Positions 33,460 through 42,682 of a stretch of DNA of 64,000 nt are shown piece by piece (within the stretch, counting starts at the first letter, position 1; every line of letters begins with the position of its first letter). A model generated the notes under the pieces. That model made no database searches and was not told where the DNA came from. It saw nothing but the letters and a program-made list of their open reading frames with translations. Made by a program: the position numbers and the translations under genes. This stretch comes from Tuberibacillus sp. Marseille-P3662. Lineage in GTDB: Bacteria > Bacillota > Bacilli > Bacillales > Sporolactobacillaceae. The stretch is taken from the NCBI RefSeq assembly GCF_900178005.1, contig NZ_FXBS01000006.1:744001-808000 (forward strand), in the 5' to 3' direction.

Positions 33460-34172
33460 TGCAGCCAGATGCCAAAAAAGAAAAAGTTCATCACGTCTTT
33501 CAAAGTATTTATAAAAAATATGATTTTATGAATTCCTTAATAAGTTTTAATCAACATAAATTATGGCGCAGGAAGGCAATGGCTCTTCTTGACCCACAAC
33601 CTGGTCGTGAGGCGCTAGATGTTTGTTGTGGTACCGGTGACTGGACCTACGGACTCTCACAAACACTTGGTCAAGATGGTTGTGTGATCGGTCTTGATTT
33701 CAGTGATAATATGCTAAAGGTTGCGAAGCAAAAATCCGAACATTCTTCTTTTGATAATTATCAATTTGTCCATGGGGATGCCATGAACATGCCTTTTGCG
33801 GACAATCGTTTTGACTATGTTACCGTAGGTTTCGGCCTTCGCAATGTACCTGACTATTTGCAAGTATTGAAGGAAATGCATCGTGTGTTAAAACCCGGTG
33901 GACGGGTGATCTGTCTGGAGACATCCCAGCCGTCCATTCCGGTCTATAAACAATTATATTTCTTTTATTTCAAATATTTGATGCCGTTATTGGGTAAAGT
34001 CTTTGCCAATAGTTATAAAGAGTATGTCTGGTTGCAGGAATCAACTCGACATTTTCCTAATAAGCAAGTACTAGCCGATTTGTTCCAACAAGCTGGTTTT
34101 TTCAGTGTGACCTATGACTCGTTAACGGGCGGTATTGCAGCGATTCATACCGGTCAAAAATCTGTTGAATGA
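33459..34172 (+). CDS. menG: Demethylmenaquinone methyltransferase
   Basis: A 237-residue SAM-dependent UbiE/MenG enzyme doing the last methylation of menaquinone. [18 protein letters not shown] at the start, the SAM motif [22 protein letters not shown] and the C-terminal GGIAAIHTG(Q)K are family features. Middle gene of hepS-menG-hepT, coupled to hepS. Confidence 0.95.
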   Translation: MQPDAKKEKVHHVFQSIYKKYDFMNSLISFNQHKLWRRKAMALLDPQPGREALDVCCGTGDWTYGLSQTLGQDGCVIGLDFSDNMLKVAKQKSEHSSFDNYQFVHGDAMNMPFADNRFDYVTVGFGLRNVPDYLQVLKEMHRVLKPGGRVICLETSQPSIPVYKQLYFFYFKYLMPLLGKVFANSYKEYVWLQESTRHFPNKQVLADLFQQAGFFSVTYDSLTGGIAAIHTGQKSVE

Positions 34173-34197
34173 TAACTTATATATAAAGGTGAACATT

Positions 34198-35166
34198 ATG
34201 AGTTTAAGTGCCATCTATAGACAATTGAAAAAAGATTTGAACAATATTGAAACCGAACTTGAAGCGGCTGTTACGGCAAAGCACCCTATTTTACAACAAG
34301 CGTCTTTACAATTATTAAAGGCAGGAGGGAAACGAATCCGTCCTGTTTTTGTTTTGTTGTCGTCTGAATTTGGTGATAGACAACGTTCGTTAGTGAATAA
34401 TGTGGCTGTCACATTAGAATTGATTCATATGGCCTCTCTTGTTCACGATGATGTTGTTGATAATGCAGATCTTAGACGGGGTAAAGAAACGGTTAAAGCG
34501 CAATGGGATAATCGTGTTGCTATGTATACAGGGGATTTTATTTTTGCACAGGCCCTTGACCTTATGTCGGAATTTGAAAATGTTAAAGCTCATGAAGTTC
34601 TTTCTAAAGCGATTAAAGAAATGTCTCTCGGTGAAATTGTCCAAAGTCAAAACCAAGGAGACTGGCAGCAGAATCTCAGACAGTACCTGTTAAGAATTAA
34701 ACGTAAGACGGCTATTCTTATGGCTGTAAGTTGTCAGTTAGGAGCCATGGCAGCAGGTGCCAGTGCTTCTATTCATAAAAAACTCTACTATTTTGGTTAC
34801 TTCACTGGAATGTCCTTTCAAATCACAGATGATATTCTCGATTTTGTAGGAACTGAGGCTCAATTGGGTAAACCGGCCGGCAGTGATATTAAGCAGGGAA
34901 ACTTAACGCTACCAGCTCTCTATGCTTATCAATGGGGTGAGAACCAAAATGAGCTTCAGCAGTTGGTCACTATGACTAATAAATCAAAGGATGAATGGGA
35001 TCAGATTATCAAGGTCATCAAACAGTCAGGCGGAATAGATTATGCCCAGGGTTTGAGCGATCGCTATTTACAGAAGGCCTATGATGTTCTTCATACATTA
35101 CCGGACGAGCCGGCTAAATCGTCGCTTCGCAAAATTGCTGATTATATTGGCAAACGTAAGTATTAA
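34198..35166 (+). CDS. hepT: Heptaprenyl diphosphate synthase component II
   Basis: A 322-residue trans-prenyltransferase, catalytic partner of HepS. The first Asp-rich motif is VHDDVVDNADLRRG, the second DDILDF, and GGKRIRP is near the start. ATG 34198 has AAAGGTGA six bases upstream; longer forms run into the end of menG. Its product chain supplies menaquinone for the QcrABC complex encoded further along. Confidence 0.95.
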   Translation: MSLSAIYRQLKKDLNNIETELEAAVTAKHPILQQASLQLLKAGGKRIRPVFVLLSSEFGDRQRSLVNNVAVTLELIHMASLVHDDVVDNADLRRGKETVKAQWDNRVAMYTGDFIFAQALDLMSEFENVKAHEVLSKAIKEMSLGEIVQSQNQGDWQQNLRQYLLRIKRKTAILMAVSCQLGAMAAGASASIHKKLYYFGYFTGMSFQITDDILDFVGTEAQLGKPAGSDIKQGNLTLPALYAYQWGENQNELQQLVTMTNKSKDEWDQIIKVIKQSGGIDYAQGLSDRYLQKAYDVLHTLPDEPAKSSLRKIADYIGKRKY

Positions 35167-35178
35167 ACGTACGTTTTC

Positions 35179-35211
35179 TTCGGATGTCACTGGCAGTCAG
35201 TGGGGTCCGAA
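35179..35211 (+). other. Hairpin after hepT
   Basis: TTCGGA (35179-35184) with TCCGAA (35206-35211) and CACTG with CAGTG inside form a two-part stem with a 3x3 internal loop. There is no T run after it, so it may be an mRNA 3' end structure rather than a full intrinsic terminator. Confidence 0.4.
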
Positions 35212-35227
35212 CAATTGTTAAATAGGA

Positions 35228-35256
35228 TTGTAATCGCTTTTACATTTTGGTAGACT
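35228..35256 (+). promoter_or_regulatory. Sigma-A-like promoter for ndk
   Basis: TTGTAA (35228-35233), 17 bases, TAGACT (35251-35256), 44 bases before ndk. Confidence 0.5.
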
Positions 35257-35299
35257 ATAGACAGGTATTTAGATAGATATAGAAAGTGAGGATGCTGAG

Positions 35300-35743
35300 A
35301 TGGAGAAAACATTTTTAATGGTTAAGCCGGACGGGGTTCAACGTAATTTAATGGGTGAGACCGTCAAACGATTTGAACAAAAGGGATTTCAACTAACGGG
35401 TGCCAAATTAATGCAGATTGATCGAAAGTTAGCGGAAACGCATTATGCAGAACATAAGGACAAGCCGTTCTTTAACGATTTGGTTGATTTCATTACATCG
35501 GGTCCTGTTTTTGCTATGGTGTGGCAAGGTGATGGGGTCATCGCCACAGCCCGCCAGATGATGGGAGCTACCAACCCTAAGGAAGCGGCACCGGGCACGA
35601 TTCGAGGCGACTTTGGGGTCCAGTTAAGTCAAAATGTGATTCATGGTTCCGATTCTCCAGAAAGTGCTGAAAGAGAAATCGATTTGTTCTTTAATGATAG
35701 CGATGTTCTTGGTTATCAAAAAGCGATTAATCAATGGGTTTAA
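35300..35743 (+). CDS. ndk: Nucleoside diphosphate kinase
   Basis: A 147-residue enzyme passing the gamma-phosphate between nucleotides through a phospho-His. [12 protein letters not shown] at the start and the catalytic [16 protein letters not shown] are intact; length normal. Single gene with promoter and, after about 140 bases of gene-free DNA, a terminator. Confidence 0.97.
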   Translation: MEKTFLMVKPDGVQRNLMGETVKRFEQKGFQLTGAKLMQIDRKLAETHYAEHKDKPFFNDLVDFITSGPVFAMVWQGDGVIATARQMMGATNPKEAAPGTIRGDFGVQLSQNVIHGSDSPESAEREIDLFFNDSDVLGYQKAINQWV

Positions 35744-35885
35744 TGAAAACATGGCTTATCGTCAATCTAGTTATACATGATGCGAGTTCGTTCGACGTTG
35801 TTACAAGAGTGGCGTTTTAGCTGAACATCCTTTATCTTAGCCGAACTTCTTTATTGAAGAAAGTTTTTATATTTTCTTTAAGTTT

Positions 35886-35919
35886 GAAAAAAACCAGCCT
35901 TTAAAGGCTGGTTTTTTTG
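35886..35919 (+). terminator. Terminator between ndk and cheR
   Basis: AACCAGCCTTT and AAAGGCTGGTT form a perfect palindrome flanked by runs of seven A and seven T. It lies about 150 bases after ndk. Confidence 0.85.
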
Positions 35920-35980
35920 ATTGTGAGAAAGTATAATTATTCACTATAAACCTTAGTTTAATATAAATGGGGGGGATTAA

Positions 35981-36748
35981 TTGGAAGATGGTTATGACTG
36001 GTTTATTAAGCAAATCAATCACGTGTTAGGGATTGATTTAACCCAGTATAAGGAAGAACAAATGAAACGACGATTGACATCGCTCAGGAACAAGTATCAA
36101 TTAGATCATTTTTATGATTTTTATACGCTCATCCAGCAATCACAAAAAATCAAACACGAATGCCTAGATAAGATGACGATCAATGTTTCTGAATTTTTCC
36201 GTAACCGCGAGCGCTGGAAGGATCTTGTTGCGACATTGACCCAGTTGTGGACGGATAAGAAGCGATGTAATATTTGGAGTGCTGCATGCTCAACGGGGGA
36301 AGAGCCTTACACACTTTCTATTCTATTTCATCAAATGCTCCCGATACCTCATAGGATTTATGCTACTGATATTGATGAAAAGGTGCTGGAAACTGCTGAG
36401 AAGGGGATCTATGATTACCGTCAGTTTAAAGAATTATCTGCTGATGAAGTGTCGCGGTATTTTATTAAAAAAGATGAAGGCTATATGATTAAACCGGTGT
36501 ATCAACAAAGCGTAACATTCTGTCAACATAATCTACTATCATCTACTTATGAAGGCTGTTACGATTTAATTGTGTGCCGGAATGTCTTAATCTACTTTAC
36601 TGACGAAGCGAAAATGGGTGTGTATAAGCGATTTAGTGAAGCGTTGAATCGTAATGGTATTTTGTTTGTCGGCAGCACTGAGCAAATCTTCAAACCTGAA
36701 GTCTATGGTTTGAAAGCTATTGGTAAGTTTATCTATCAAAAAATATAA
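35981..36748 (+). CDS. cheR: Chemotaxis protein methyltransferase CheR
   Basis: A 255-residue SAM-dependent enzyme methylating glutamates of chemoreceptors. It has the helical N-terminal CheR domain (INVSEFFRNRERW) and the SAM domain with IWSAACSTGEEPYTL and DLIVCRNVLIYF. The start is TTG 35981 after GGGGGGAT. CheR sits alone between ndk and aroC, as in B. subtilis. Together with the YpfA flagellar brake it suggests a motile cell. Confidence 0.94.
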   Translation: MEDGYDWFIKQINHVLGIDLTQYKEEQMKRRLTSLRNKYQLDHFYDFYTLIQQSQKIKHECLDKMTINVSEFFRNRERWKDLVATLTQLWTDKKRCNIWSAACSTGEEPYTLSILFHQMLPIPHRIYATDIDEKVLETAEKGIYDYRQFKELSADEVSRYFIKKDEGYMIKPVYQQSVTFCQHNLLSSTYEGCYDLIVCRNVLIYFTDEAKMGVYKRFSEALNRNGILFVGSTEQIFKPEVYGLKAIGKFIYQKI

Positions 36749-36754
36749 GAGGCA

Positions 36755-36811
36755 CACTTTCCCGCTTCGCTAAGCACTACCCTATCATTTTAGTTGGGAG
36801 ATAAGGGACGT
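36755..36811. repeat. Dispersed intergenic motif, copy 2
   Basis: Aligns over 57 bases with 8773-8829 (shared core TATCATTTTA, GGGA, TAAGG, ACGT). Here CCCTATC and GATAAGGG around the core can form a short bulged hairpin. The GC-rich extension seen after copy 1 is missing. It lies between cheR and aroC. Confidence 0.5.
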
Positions 36812-36858
36812 ATCCTAAAAATGGAAAAATAGTAAAATGATTAATGAGGGAGGATATT

Positions 36859-38016
36859 ATGAGATTTTTAACAGCAGGGGAATCACACGGGCCACAATTA
36901 ACTCTAATTGTAGAAGGGCTGCCATCCAACTTAGAATTGCTTTCAGAGGATATTAATGGTGAATTAAGGCGTCGACAAGGCGGCTATGGGCGTGGTCGAC
37001 GGATGAAAATCGAAAAAGATCAAGCTCAGATTGTTAGCGGTGTTCGTCATGGCTATACGACAGGGGCACCAGTGGCCATCGTCATTGAGAATAAAGATTG
37101 GAAAAACTGGGAGTCAATTATGGGCCCTGATCCGGTTGATAGTGAAGTGAAAAAACAAGTGACCCGGCCGCGTCCGGGACATGCTGATTTAAATGGAGCG
37201 ATTAAATATGGCCATCGCGATATGCGTGATGTTTTGGAGCGCTCATCAGCTCGGGAAACAACGGTTAGAGTTGCCGCTGGAGCGATTGCTAAGAAGTTAT
37301 TGAAATCATTTGGAATTGATGTCGGGGGTCGAGTAGCGGAACTCGGTGGTGTCCGCGATTCATATACTTTTGATGGTGACTTAGAGCAACTAAAAACCGT
37401 CACTGAGGCATCTCCTGTCCGCTGTATGACATCTGAAACGGGAGATGCGATGATGGCTGTCATTGATGAAGCTAAAGCTAATGGTGATTCCGTGGGGGGG
37501 ATTGTCGAAGCAGTTGTTACCGGTGTGCCGACAGGATTAGGTTCGCACGTCCATTATGATCGAAAATTGGATGCGCGGATGGCTATGGCTGTCACGAGTA
37601 TCAATGCCTTTAAAGGTGTGGAGTTCGGCATTGGATTTTCCGCTGCTGAGAAACCTGGAAGTCAAGTCCACGATGAAATCACCTATGAAGATGCTGGTTT
37701 CTCTAGAAGTACAAACAATCTTGGTGGTTTTGAAGGCGGTATGACAACGGGAATGCCTGTAATTGTACGTGGTGTGATGAAGCCTATTCCTACCCTTTAC
37801 AAGCCATTGCAGAGCATTGATATTGATAGTAAAGAACCGTTTAAAGCAAGTATTGAACGCACAGATAATTGTGCTGTTCCAGCAGCCAGTGTCGTTTGTG
37901 AAAACGTCGTCGCCTGGGAAATCGCAAATGCGTTTTTAGAAAAATTCGGTGGAGATCGACTCGGTGAGATTACCGTTAATTACGAAAATTACTGTCAATG
38001 GATGGCTGATTTTTAA
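36859..38016 (+). CDS. aroC: Chorismate synthase
   Basis: A 385-residue FMN-dependent enzyme (called AroF in B. subtilis) making chorismate from [13 protein letters not shown] near the start, [19 protein letters not shown] (in parts), [16 protein letters not shown] and the C-terminal [12 protein letters not shown] are family signatures. ATG 36859 has GAGGGAGGAT upstream. In B. subtilis aroB and aroH follow; here the next feature is the trp leader. Confidence 0.96.
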   Translation: MRFLTAGESHGPQLTLIVEGLPSNLELLSEDINGELRRRQGGYGRGRRMKIEKDQAQIVSGVRHGYTTGAPVAIVIENKDWKNWESIMGPDPVDSEVKKQVTRPRPGHADLNGAIKYGHRDMRDVLERSSARETTVRVAAGAIAKKLLKSFGIDVGGRVAELGGVRDSYTFDGDLEQLKTVTEASPVRCMTSETGDAMMAVIDEAKANGDSVGGIVEAVVTGVPTGLGSHVHYDRKLDARMAMAVTSINAFKGVEFGIGFSAAEKPGSQVHDEITYEDAGFSRSTNNLGGFEGGMTTGMPVIVRGVMKPIPTLYKPLQSIDIDSKEPFKASIERTDNCAVPAASVVCENVVAWEIANAFLEKFGGDRLGEITVNYENYCQWMADF

Positions 38017-38075
38017 GGGAATAGTTAGAAGGATCGAGTATTGAAATCTTTATAGGAAAGAGAATGGATCATCTC

Positions 38076-38105
38076 TTGACAAACTATAGAGGGCTTCGAT
38101 ACGAT
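38076..38105 (+). promoter_or_regulatory. Promoter of the trp operon
   Basis: TTGACA (38076-38081) and TACGAT (38100-38105) with an 18-base spacer, ahead of the TRAP-binding leader. Transcription would begin near 38112, giving a 5' leader of about 150 bases. Confidence 0.6.
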
Positions 38106-38134
38106 AAAGGATAATTAAAAACTGAATGGTTTAA

Positions 38135-38183
38135 GAGCCAGAGTATGAGATGAGAATTTAGCCGAGTCTGAGATGAATCTTAG
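38135..38183 (+). promoter_or_regulatory. TRAP-binding site in the trp leader (nine triplets)
   Basis: Triplets start at 38135 GAG, 38141 GAG, 38147 GAG, 38152 GAG, 38159 TAG, 38164 GAG, 38170 GAG, 38175 GAA and 38181 TAG, with 2-4 base spacers. This periodicity is the known signature of TRAP targets, and TRAP (mtrB) is encoded in this window. GAGCC (38135-38139) is complementary to GGCTC (38206-38210) in the terminator arm, so an antiterminator could form when TRAP is absent and be blocked when Trp-loaded TRAP is bound. Confidence 0.88.
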
Positions 38184-38200
38184 AATCATGTAAGAAACCT

Positions 38201-38226
38201 CCATAGGCTCAGCCTGTGGTTTTTTA
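38201..38226 (+). terminator. trp attenuator terminator
   Basis: CCATAGGC (38201-38208) pairs with GCCTGTGG (38212-38219), one G-U pair, loop TCA, then TTTTTT. It lies between the TRAP site and the trpD start, the layout of TRAP-controlled attenuation. Confidence 0.85.
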
Positions 38227-38236
38227 AAATATTATT

Positions 38237-38260
38237 GAGCATAGCCGAGTAGGAGTTGAG
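38237..38260 (+). promoter_or_regulatory. Second TRAP-like triplet run over the trpD ribosome-binding site
   Basis: After the terminator, triplets start at 38237 GAG, 38242 TAG, 38247 GAG, 38253 GAG and 38258 GAG, with 2-3 base spacers. The GGAG of the trpD ribosome-binding site is part of the run. TRAP bound here would block translation start, as it does for pabA (trpG) and trpP in B. subtilis. Five triplets are fewer than usual, so binding may need the upstream run as well. Confidence 0.6.
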
Positions 38261-38264
38261 TTGA

Positions 38265-39287
38265 ATGAAAGAACAATTGAGCCGCTTAGTCAGTGGTGAA
38301 ACATTAAGCCGAGATGAGTCTAGGAAAGTTATGAATACGATTATGTTAGGTGAAGCAACCGACAGCCAGATTGCTTCATTATTGTCAATTCTTCGTTTCC
38401 GTCATGAAACTGTCGATGAACTCACTGGATTTGTGGATTCGTTGCGTCAACACGCAGAGACGTTGACCCATTCCTTTGATGTGATCGACACTTGCGGTAC
38501 TGGCGGTGATGGATTAAATACTTTTAATATCTCTACAGCAACCGCGATCTTGTTATCTTCCATGAATGTCAAAGTTGCCAAACATGGCAATCGTGCTGTT
38601 TCTTCGAAAAGTGGGTCTGCCGATGTTCTGGATCATTTATCCATTCCAGTCCAAACGACTATGGATGAGGCCTATGAACAGTTAGAGCAGCACAATATGT
38701 GTTTTCTATATGCCCCTCTTTACCACCGTTCAATGAAATATGCGGCGCATCCACGAAAAGAATTAGGATTCCGGACGTTTTTTAATATTTTAGGTCCGCT
38801 TATTAATCCAGCTAATAGCCAAAAACAGATTATCGGTGTTTTTGATTTTGAACTAGCTAAAAAGATGGCTTATACACTGCAAAATCTGGGTGTGAAGAGA
38901 GCGGTTCTAGTGAGCGGTGACCAGGGATTGGATGAATGTTCGATTACAGGCCAGACACGAGGGTTATTAGTGACCCAAAATGAGATTGAAGCATTCACAA
39001 TAACACCTGAAGATGTCGGTTTAACCACTGGACGGCTTGAAGATATTCAAGTCCAATCGGCGCAAGATAGTGCAGCGTTGATTGAAAACATCTTAAAGGG
39101 AGATGGTCCAGAAACCGCAACTGATATTGTTTTACTGAATACCGGCACAGCTTTATATGCCGCTGGAAAAACAACGACCATTAGTGAGGGCGTGCATCAA
39201 GCAAGGACATATATAATTAACGGAGCGGCCTATGAGCAACTTAAACTTTTGAAGATGGATGGAAGAAGGACTGAACAACATGCTTAA
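38265..39287 (+). CDS. trpD: Anthranilate phosphoribosyltransferase
   Basis: A 340-residue enzyme joining anthranilate to PRPP, second committed step of tryptophan synthesis. The PRPP site DTCGTGGDGLNTFN, KHGNRAVSSKSGSADVL and the HPRKELGFRTFFN region are intact. It is the first gene of the operon; trpE, which normally precedes it, is missing. Start ATG 38265 with GGAG inside the triplet run. Its end overlaps trpC by 8 bases. Confidence 0.96.
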   Translation: MKEQLSRLVSGETLSRDESRKVMNTIMLGEATDSQIASLLSILRFRHETVDELTGFVDSLRQHAETLTHSFDVIDTCGTGGDGLNTFNISTATAILLSSMNVKVAKHGNRAVSSKSGSADVLDHLSIPVQTTMDEAYEQLEQHNMCFLYAPLYHRSMKYAAHPRKELGFRTFFNILGPLINPANSQKQIIGVFDFELAKKMAYTLQNLGVKRAVLVSGDQGLDECSITGQTRGLLVTQNEIEAFTITPEDVGLTTGRLEDIQVQSAQDSAALIENILKGDGPETATDIVLLNTGTALYAAGKTTTISEGVHQARTYIINGAAYEQLKLLKMDGRRTEQHA

Positions 39288-40044
39288 TGACATCATTGCT
39301 AAGAAAAACCAAGAGCTAAAAAAAGATGCACCCCGGAAAATCATGAATCGAGAAAGTCCGCACCGATCATTGAAAGTAGCTTTGCAGAACGCCAATCGAT
39401 CTGTTGGTCTTATTTCAGAGGTGAAGAAAGCGTCGCCGTCAAAAGGTCTGTTTGCCGAACAATTTGAACCAGAAAAAATTGCTTCAGCCTATGAAGCAGC
39501 TGGGGCGGATGCGATTTCGGTCTTGACTGATCAATCGTTTTTTCAAGGTTCTGCTGACAATTTAATCTCGGTCAAGCGCCACGTTCAAATACCGGTTTTA
39601 CGTAAGGATTTTATAATTGATGAGCGGCAGATTACCGAGAGTGATGCTATTGGCGCCGATGTGATTTTACTCATAGCTGCGGTCCTATCGCCTCAAAAAT
39701 TGCATACATTTTATCAAATGGCAAAACAACTTGGTTTAGAATGCTTAGTTGAGGTCCATAACGGCGATGAGCTTGCTCGACTCTTAGATGTTTTCGTTCC
39801 CGAAATCATCGGCATCAATAACCGTGACCTTACAACCTTTAAAACCGATATACAGCATACCGAAGATTTATTGAGCGACGTACCGCCTGAAAGTCTATTA
39901 ATCAGTGAATCTGGTATAAAAAACAATCATGATATTGGGCGGCTGAAGCGTCTTGGCGTTCATGGTGTTTTGGTTGGTGAAGCTCTGATGACCTCATCAA
40001 CTCCTGAAGAAGGCATCCGTAACTTGTTCGGTGAATCACGATGA
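39280..40044 (+). CDS. trpC: Indole-3-glycerol phosphate synthase
   Basis: A 254-residue TIM-barrel enzyme closing the indole ring. Family motifs ISEVKKASPSKG, VLRKDFIID, INNRDLTTF and LISESGI carry the active-site Lys and Glu residues. Start ATG 39280 inside the end of trpD; the stop overlaps trpF (ATGA). Confidence 0.96.
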   Translation: MLNDIIAKKNQELKKDAPRKIMNRESPHRSLKVALQNANRSVGLISEVKKASPSKGLFAEQFEPEKIASAYEAAGADAISVLTDQSFFQGSADNLISVKRHVQIPVLRKDFIIDERQITESDAIGADVILLIAAVLSPQKLHTFYQMAKQLGLECLVEVHNGDELARLLDVFVPEIIGINNRDLTTFKTDIQHTEDLLSDVPPESLLISESGIKNNHDIGRLKRLGVHGVLVGEALMTSSTPEEGIRNLFGESR

Positions 40045-40691
40045 TGCTGAAGTATTGTGGAAATCAAAGCCTAACTGATTATCAAAAAAGTCGGGAATCC
40101 CATGCTGATAATATTGGGTTCATTTTTACACAAGAAAGCAGACGGACGGTGACTGCTCAGGAAGTACAACAATGGGTGCGAACGTTGCCACCCAAACCTG
40201 ATCAACAGCTCGTCGGTGTCTTTGTCAATCAGCCACTGATGGTTGTTATAAAGACTGTAGAAACCGTACCGTTAGACATCGTTCAACTTCACGGTAGTGA
40301 ATCAACCGCTTATATCAAGGAATTGCGGAAAAATAGTGATGTGCAGATTTGGAAAACAGTGTCGCATACCCCGGAAACTGCGACACTGTTGAAAACTTAT
40401 GGAACAATTGTTGATGGTTTTCTTGTTGATACAAAAGTTCATGGTGAATGGGGCGGCACGGGACAAGCATTTGACTGGTCATATATTCCTCAATATGCGG
40501 AAATAGCTCACGTGTACGGTAAACCTTGTTTTATAGCTGGTGGCATTAAGGTTAATAACGTTCAAGAACTCTTAGACTATCAACCGGATGGGATCGATAT
40601 TGCTTCAGGTATTGAAGTGCAGGGAATGAAATCTGCGGCATTAATGGAAGCATTAGAAAGAAAGGTTGTTGACAATAATGAGTTTGCCTAA
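40041..40691 (+). CDS. trpF: Phosphoribosylanthranilate isomerase
   Basis: A 216-residue TIM-barrel isomerase. The catalytic Cys is in KYCGNQS at the start (usual form K-I-C-G) and the catalytic Asp in [20 protein letters not shown]. The middle of the protein is less conserved than the ends, as is usual for TrpF. ATG 40041 overlaps trpC; its end overlaps trpB by 14 bases. Confidence 0.93.
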   Translation: MMLKYCGNQSLTDYQKSRESHADNIGFIFTQESRRTVTAQEVQQWVRTLPPKPDQQLVGVFVNQPLMVVIKTVETVPLDIVQLHGSESTAYIKELRKNSDVQIWKTVSHTPETATLLKTYGTIVDGFLVDTKVHGEWGGTGQAFDWSYIPQYAEIAHVYGKPCFIAGGIKVNNVQELLDYQPDGIDIASGIEVQGMKSAALMEALERKVVDNNEFA

Positions 40692-41874
40692 TGATTTGGG
40701 ACGTTTCGGTGAATTTGGCGGACGATTTGTTCCAGAAACATTGATGTATGCCTTAGAAGAATTAGAAGTAGCTTATGAAGAAGCCAAACAAGATCAGGCC
40801 TTTATGACCGAGTATCACGAGCTTCTTCAAGCCTATTCTGGTCGACCTACTCCCGTTACCCGAGCTGAACGGCTGTCAGCTAAAGTGGGTGGGGCGACGA
40901 TTTACTTGAAACGGGAAGACTTAAACCATACGGGTGCGCACAAGATTAATAATGCGATCGGTCAGGCCTTACTAGCCAAACGAATGGGCAAAAATAAATT
41001 GGTTGCCGAAACAGGTGCAGGTCAACACGGCGTCGCAACGGCAACGGTGGCGGCCTATTTCGGAATGAGCTGCAAAATATTTATGGGCCAAAAAGATATT
41101 GAACGTCAGGAATTGAACGTATTCAGAATGAGACTCTTGGGGGCGGAAGTTGTTCCTGCTGAATCAGGAAGTCGGACATTAAAAGATGCAACAAATGATG
41201 CTTTGCGTTACTGGGTCGCTAATGTCGAGGATACATTCTATTTAATCGGGTCCGTTGTAGGACCTCATCCGTATCCACGGATGGTTCGCGACTTTCAACG
41301 CGTCATTGGCGATGAAGCTCGAGAGCAGTTCTTCGAATTAACGGATCGACTTCCCGACCATATTGTTGCCTGTGTCGGGGGCGGAAGCAATGCGATGGGA
41401 ACTTTTTATCCATTTTTAGACGATGAGGGTGTCCGAATACATGGGGCTGAAGCCGCTGGTCATGGCATTGATACGGAAGAACACGCTGCGACCTTAACTC
41501 ATGGGGGAAAAGGCATCATCCATGGATCGATGACCTATCTTCTACAAGATTCATATGGGCAAATTCAAGAACCTTATTCGATCTCAGCAGGTTTGGATTA
41601 TCCAGGAATTGGCCCTGAACATTCCTATTTGCGAGATTCCGGACGGGTTGCCTATGAAGCGATCACAGATAATGAAGCCATCGACGCACTTCAAGTCTTA
41701 ACACAATACGAAGGGATTCTACCGGCATTAGAAAGTGCACATGGTCTAGCTCTCGCGATGAAAATTGCGAAAGACTGTCCTGCCGATCAAACTATTTTAC
41801 TTTGTTTATCTGGGCGGGGCGACAAGGATGTCTATACCATTCAGCAGATGTTAGAAGGTGATAGCGATGACTAG
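40678..41874 (+). CDS. trpB: Tryptophan synthase beta chain
   Basis: A 398-residue PLP enzyme joining indole and serine. The PLP Lys is in [12 protein letters not shown], the phosphate loop is [10 protein letters not shown], and GRFVPETLM opens the protein. ATG 40678 agrees with the family start; the ribosome-binding site (AGAAAGG) is rather far away at 12 bases, so translation may depend on coupling with trpF. Confidence 0.97.
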   Translation: MSLPNDLGRFGEFGGRFVPETLMYALEELEVAYEEAKQDQAFMTEYHELLQAYSGRPTPVTRAERLSAKVGGATIYLKREDLNHTGAHKINNAIGQALLAKRMGKNKLVAETGAGQHGVATATVAAYFGMSCKIFMGQKDIERQELNVFRMRLLGAEVVPAESGSRTLKDATNDALRYWVANVEDTFYLIGSVVGPHPYPRMVRDFQRVIGDEAREQFFELTDRLPDHIVACVGGGSNAMGTFYPFLDDEGVRIHGAEAAGHGIDTEEHAATLTHGGKGIIHGSMTYLLQDSYGQIQEPYSISAGLDYPGIGPEHSYLRDSGRVAYEAITDNEAIDALQVLTQYEGILPALESAHGLALAMKIAKDCPADQTILLCLSGRGDKDVYTIQQMLEGDSDD

Positions 41875-42682
41875 ACTCGACACCCATCTTTCCGATCATC
41901 CTTTATTTATACCTTTTATAACAGCAGGTGATCCATCTCCTGAAGTGACGATCGATTTGGCGTTGATGTTGCAAGATTTAGGGGCGAATGCAATTGAATT
42001 AGGCATTCCATTTTCCGATCCTTTAGCTGACGGACCTGTGATTCAACGAGCGTCTGCGCGGGCATTATCACACGGCGTTACTTTAGAAACCTCCATGAAC
42101 TTAGCTAAACAAATGCGGAAGCATGGTGTGACAATCCCTATTATTATATTTACCTATTATAATCCTTTGGTACAATTGGGAGAGCAGCAATTTATTAATT
42201 TGGCCAATGATTGCGACATTGATGGGGTGCTTGTTCCTGATCTTCCGTTTGAGGAAAGTCACGAACTGAAACGTTCATTAAATGAAAACAAACTAGCGTT
42301 GATTCATTTAGTCGCTCCGACAACGAGTGAAGAGCGTCTACAAAACATTTGTCAAAACGCTGATGGGTTCTTATATTGTGTATCTTCTCTTGGTGTTACA
42401 GGAGAACGCGGACAATTTGCACCAAGTGTTTATACCTTTTTACAGCGTGTTAAAAACTATAGTGACATTCCGATTGCTGTCGGCTTTGGGGTGTCATCAC
42501 GGAAGCAGATGATGGATGTTAAAGATGATGCCGACGGCGTTGTCGTCGGCAGTGCGATTGTCCGAGAGATAGAAAACAATCAGCATGGCTTGCTTGAGCC
42601 AACTTCCAGACAACAAGTTGTCGCAGCTATCCGTGAAAGGTTGTGGAATAAATTTTTTGATAAGCAGGGAGTTGGTGAATGA
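41867..42682 (+). CDS. trpA: Tryptophan synthase alpha chain
   Basis: A 271-residue TIM-barrel subunit releasing indole from indole-3-glycerol phosphate and channelling it to TrpB. The catalytic Glu is in [15 protein letters not shown] and the second acidic residue in DGVLVPDLP. Overlaps trpB by 8 bases and hisC by 4. Confidence 0.96.
   Translation: MTRLDTHLSDHPLFIPFITAGDPSPEVTIDLALMLQDLGANAIELGIPFSDPLADGPVIQRASARALSHGVTLETSMNLAKQMRKHGVTIPIIIFTYYNPLVQLGEQQFINLANDCDIDGVLVPDLPFEESHELKRSLNENKLALIHLVAPTTSEERLQNICQNADGFLYCVSSLGVTGERGQFAPSVYTFLQRVKNYSDIPIAVGFGVSSRKQMMDVKDDADGVVVGSAIVREIENNQHGLLEPTSRQQVVAAIRERLWNKFFDKQGVGE

Noticed and set aside
38018-38264. T-box (tRNA-Trp) leader before trpD
   Set aside because: No T-box sequence (TGGNACCGCG-like) or specifier stem was found; the TRAP triplets explain the leader better.
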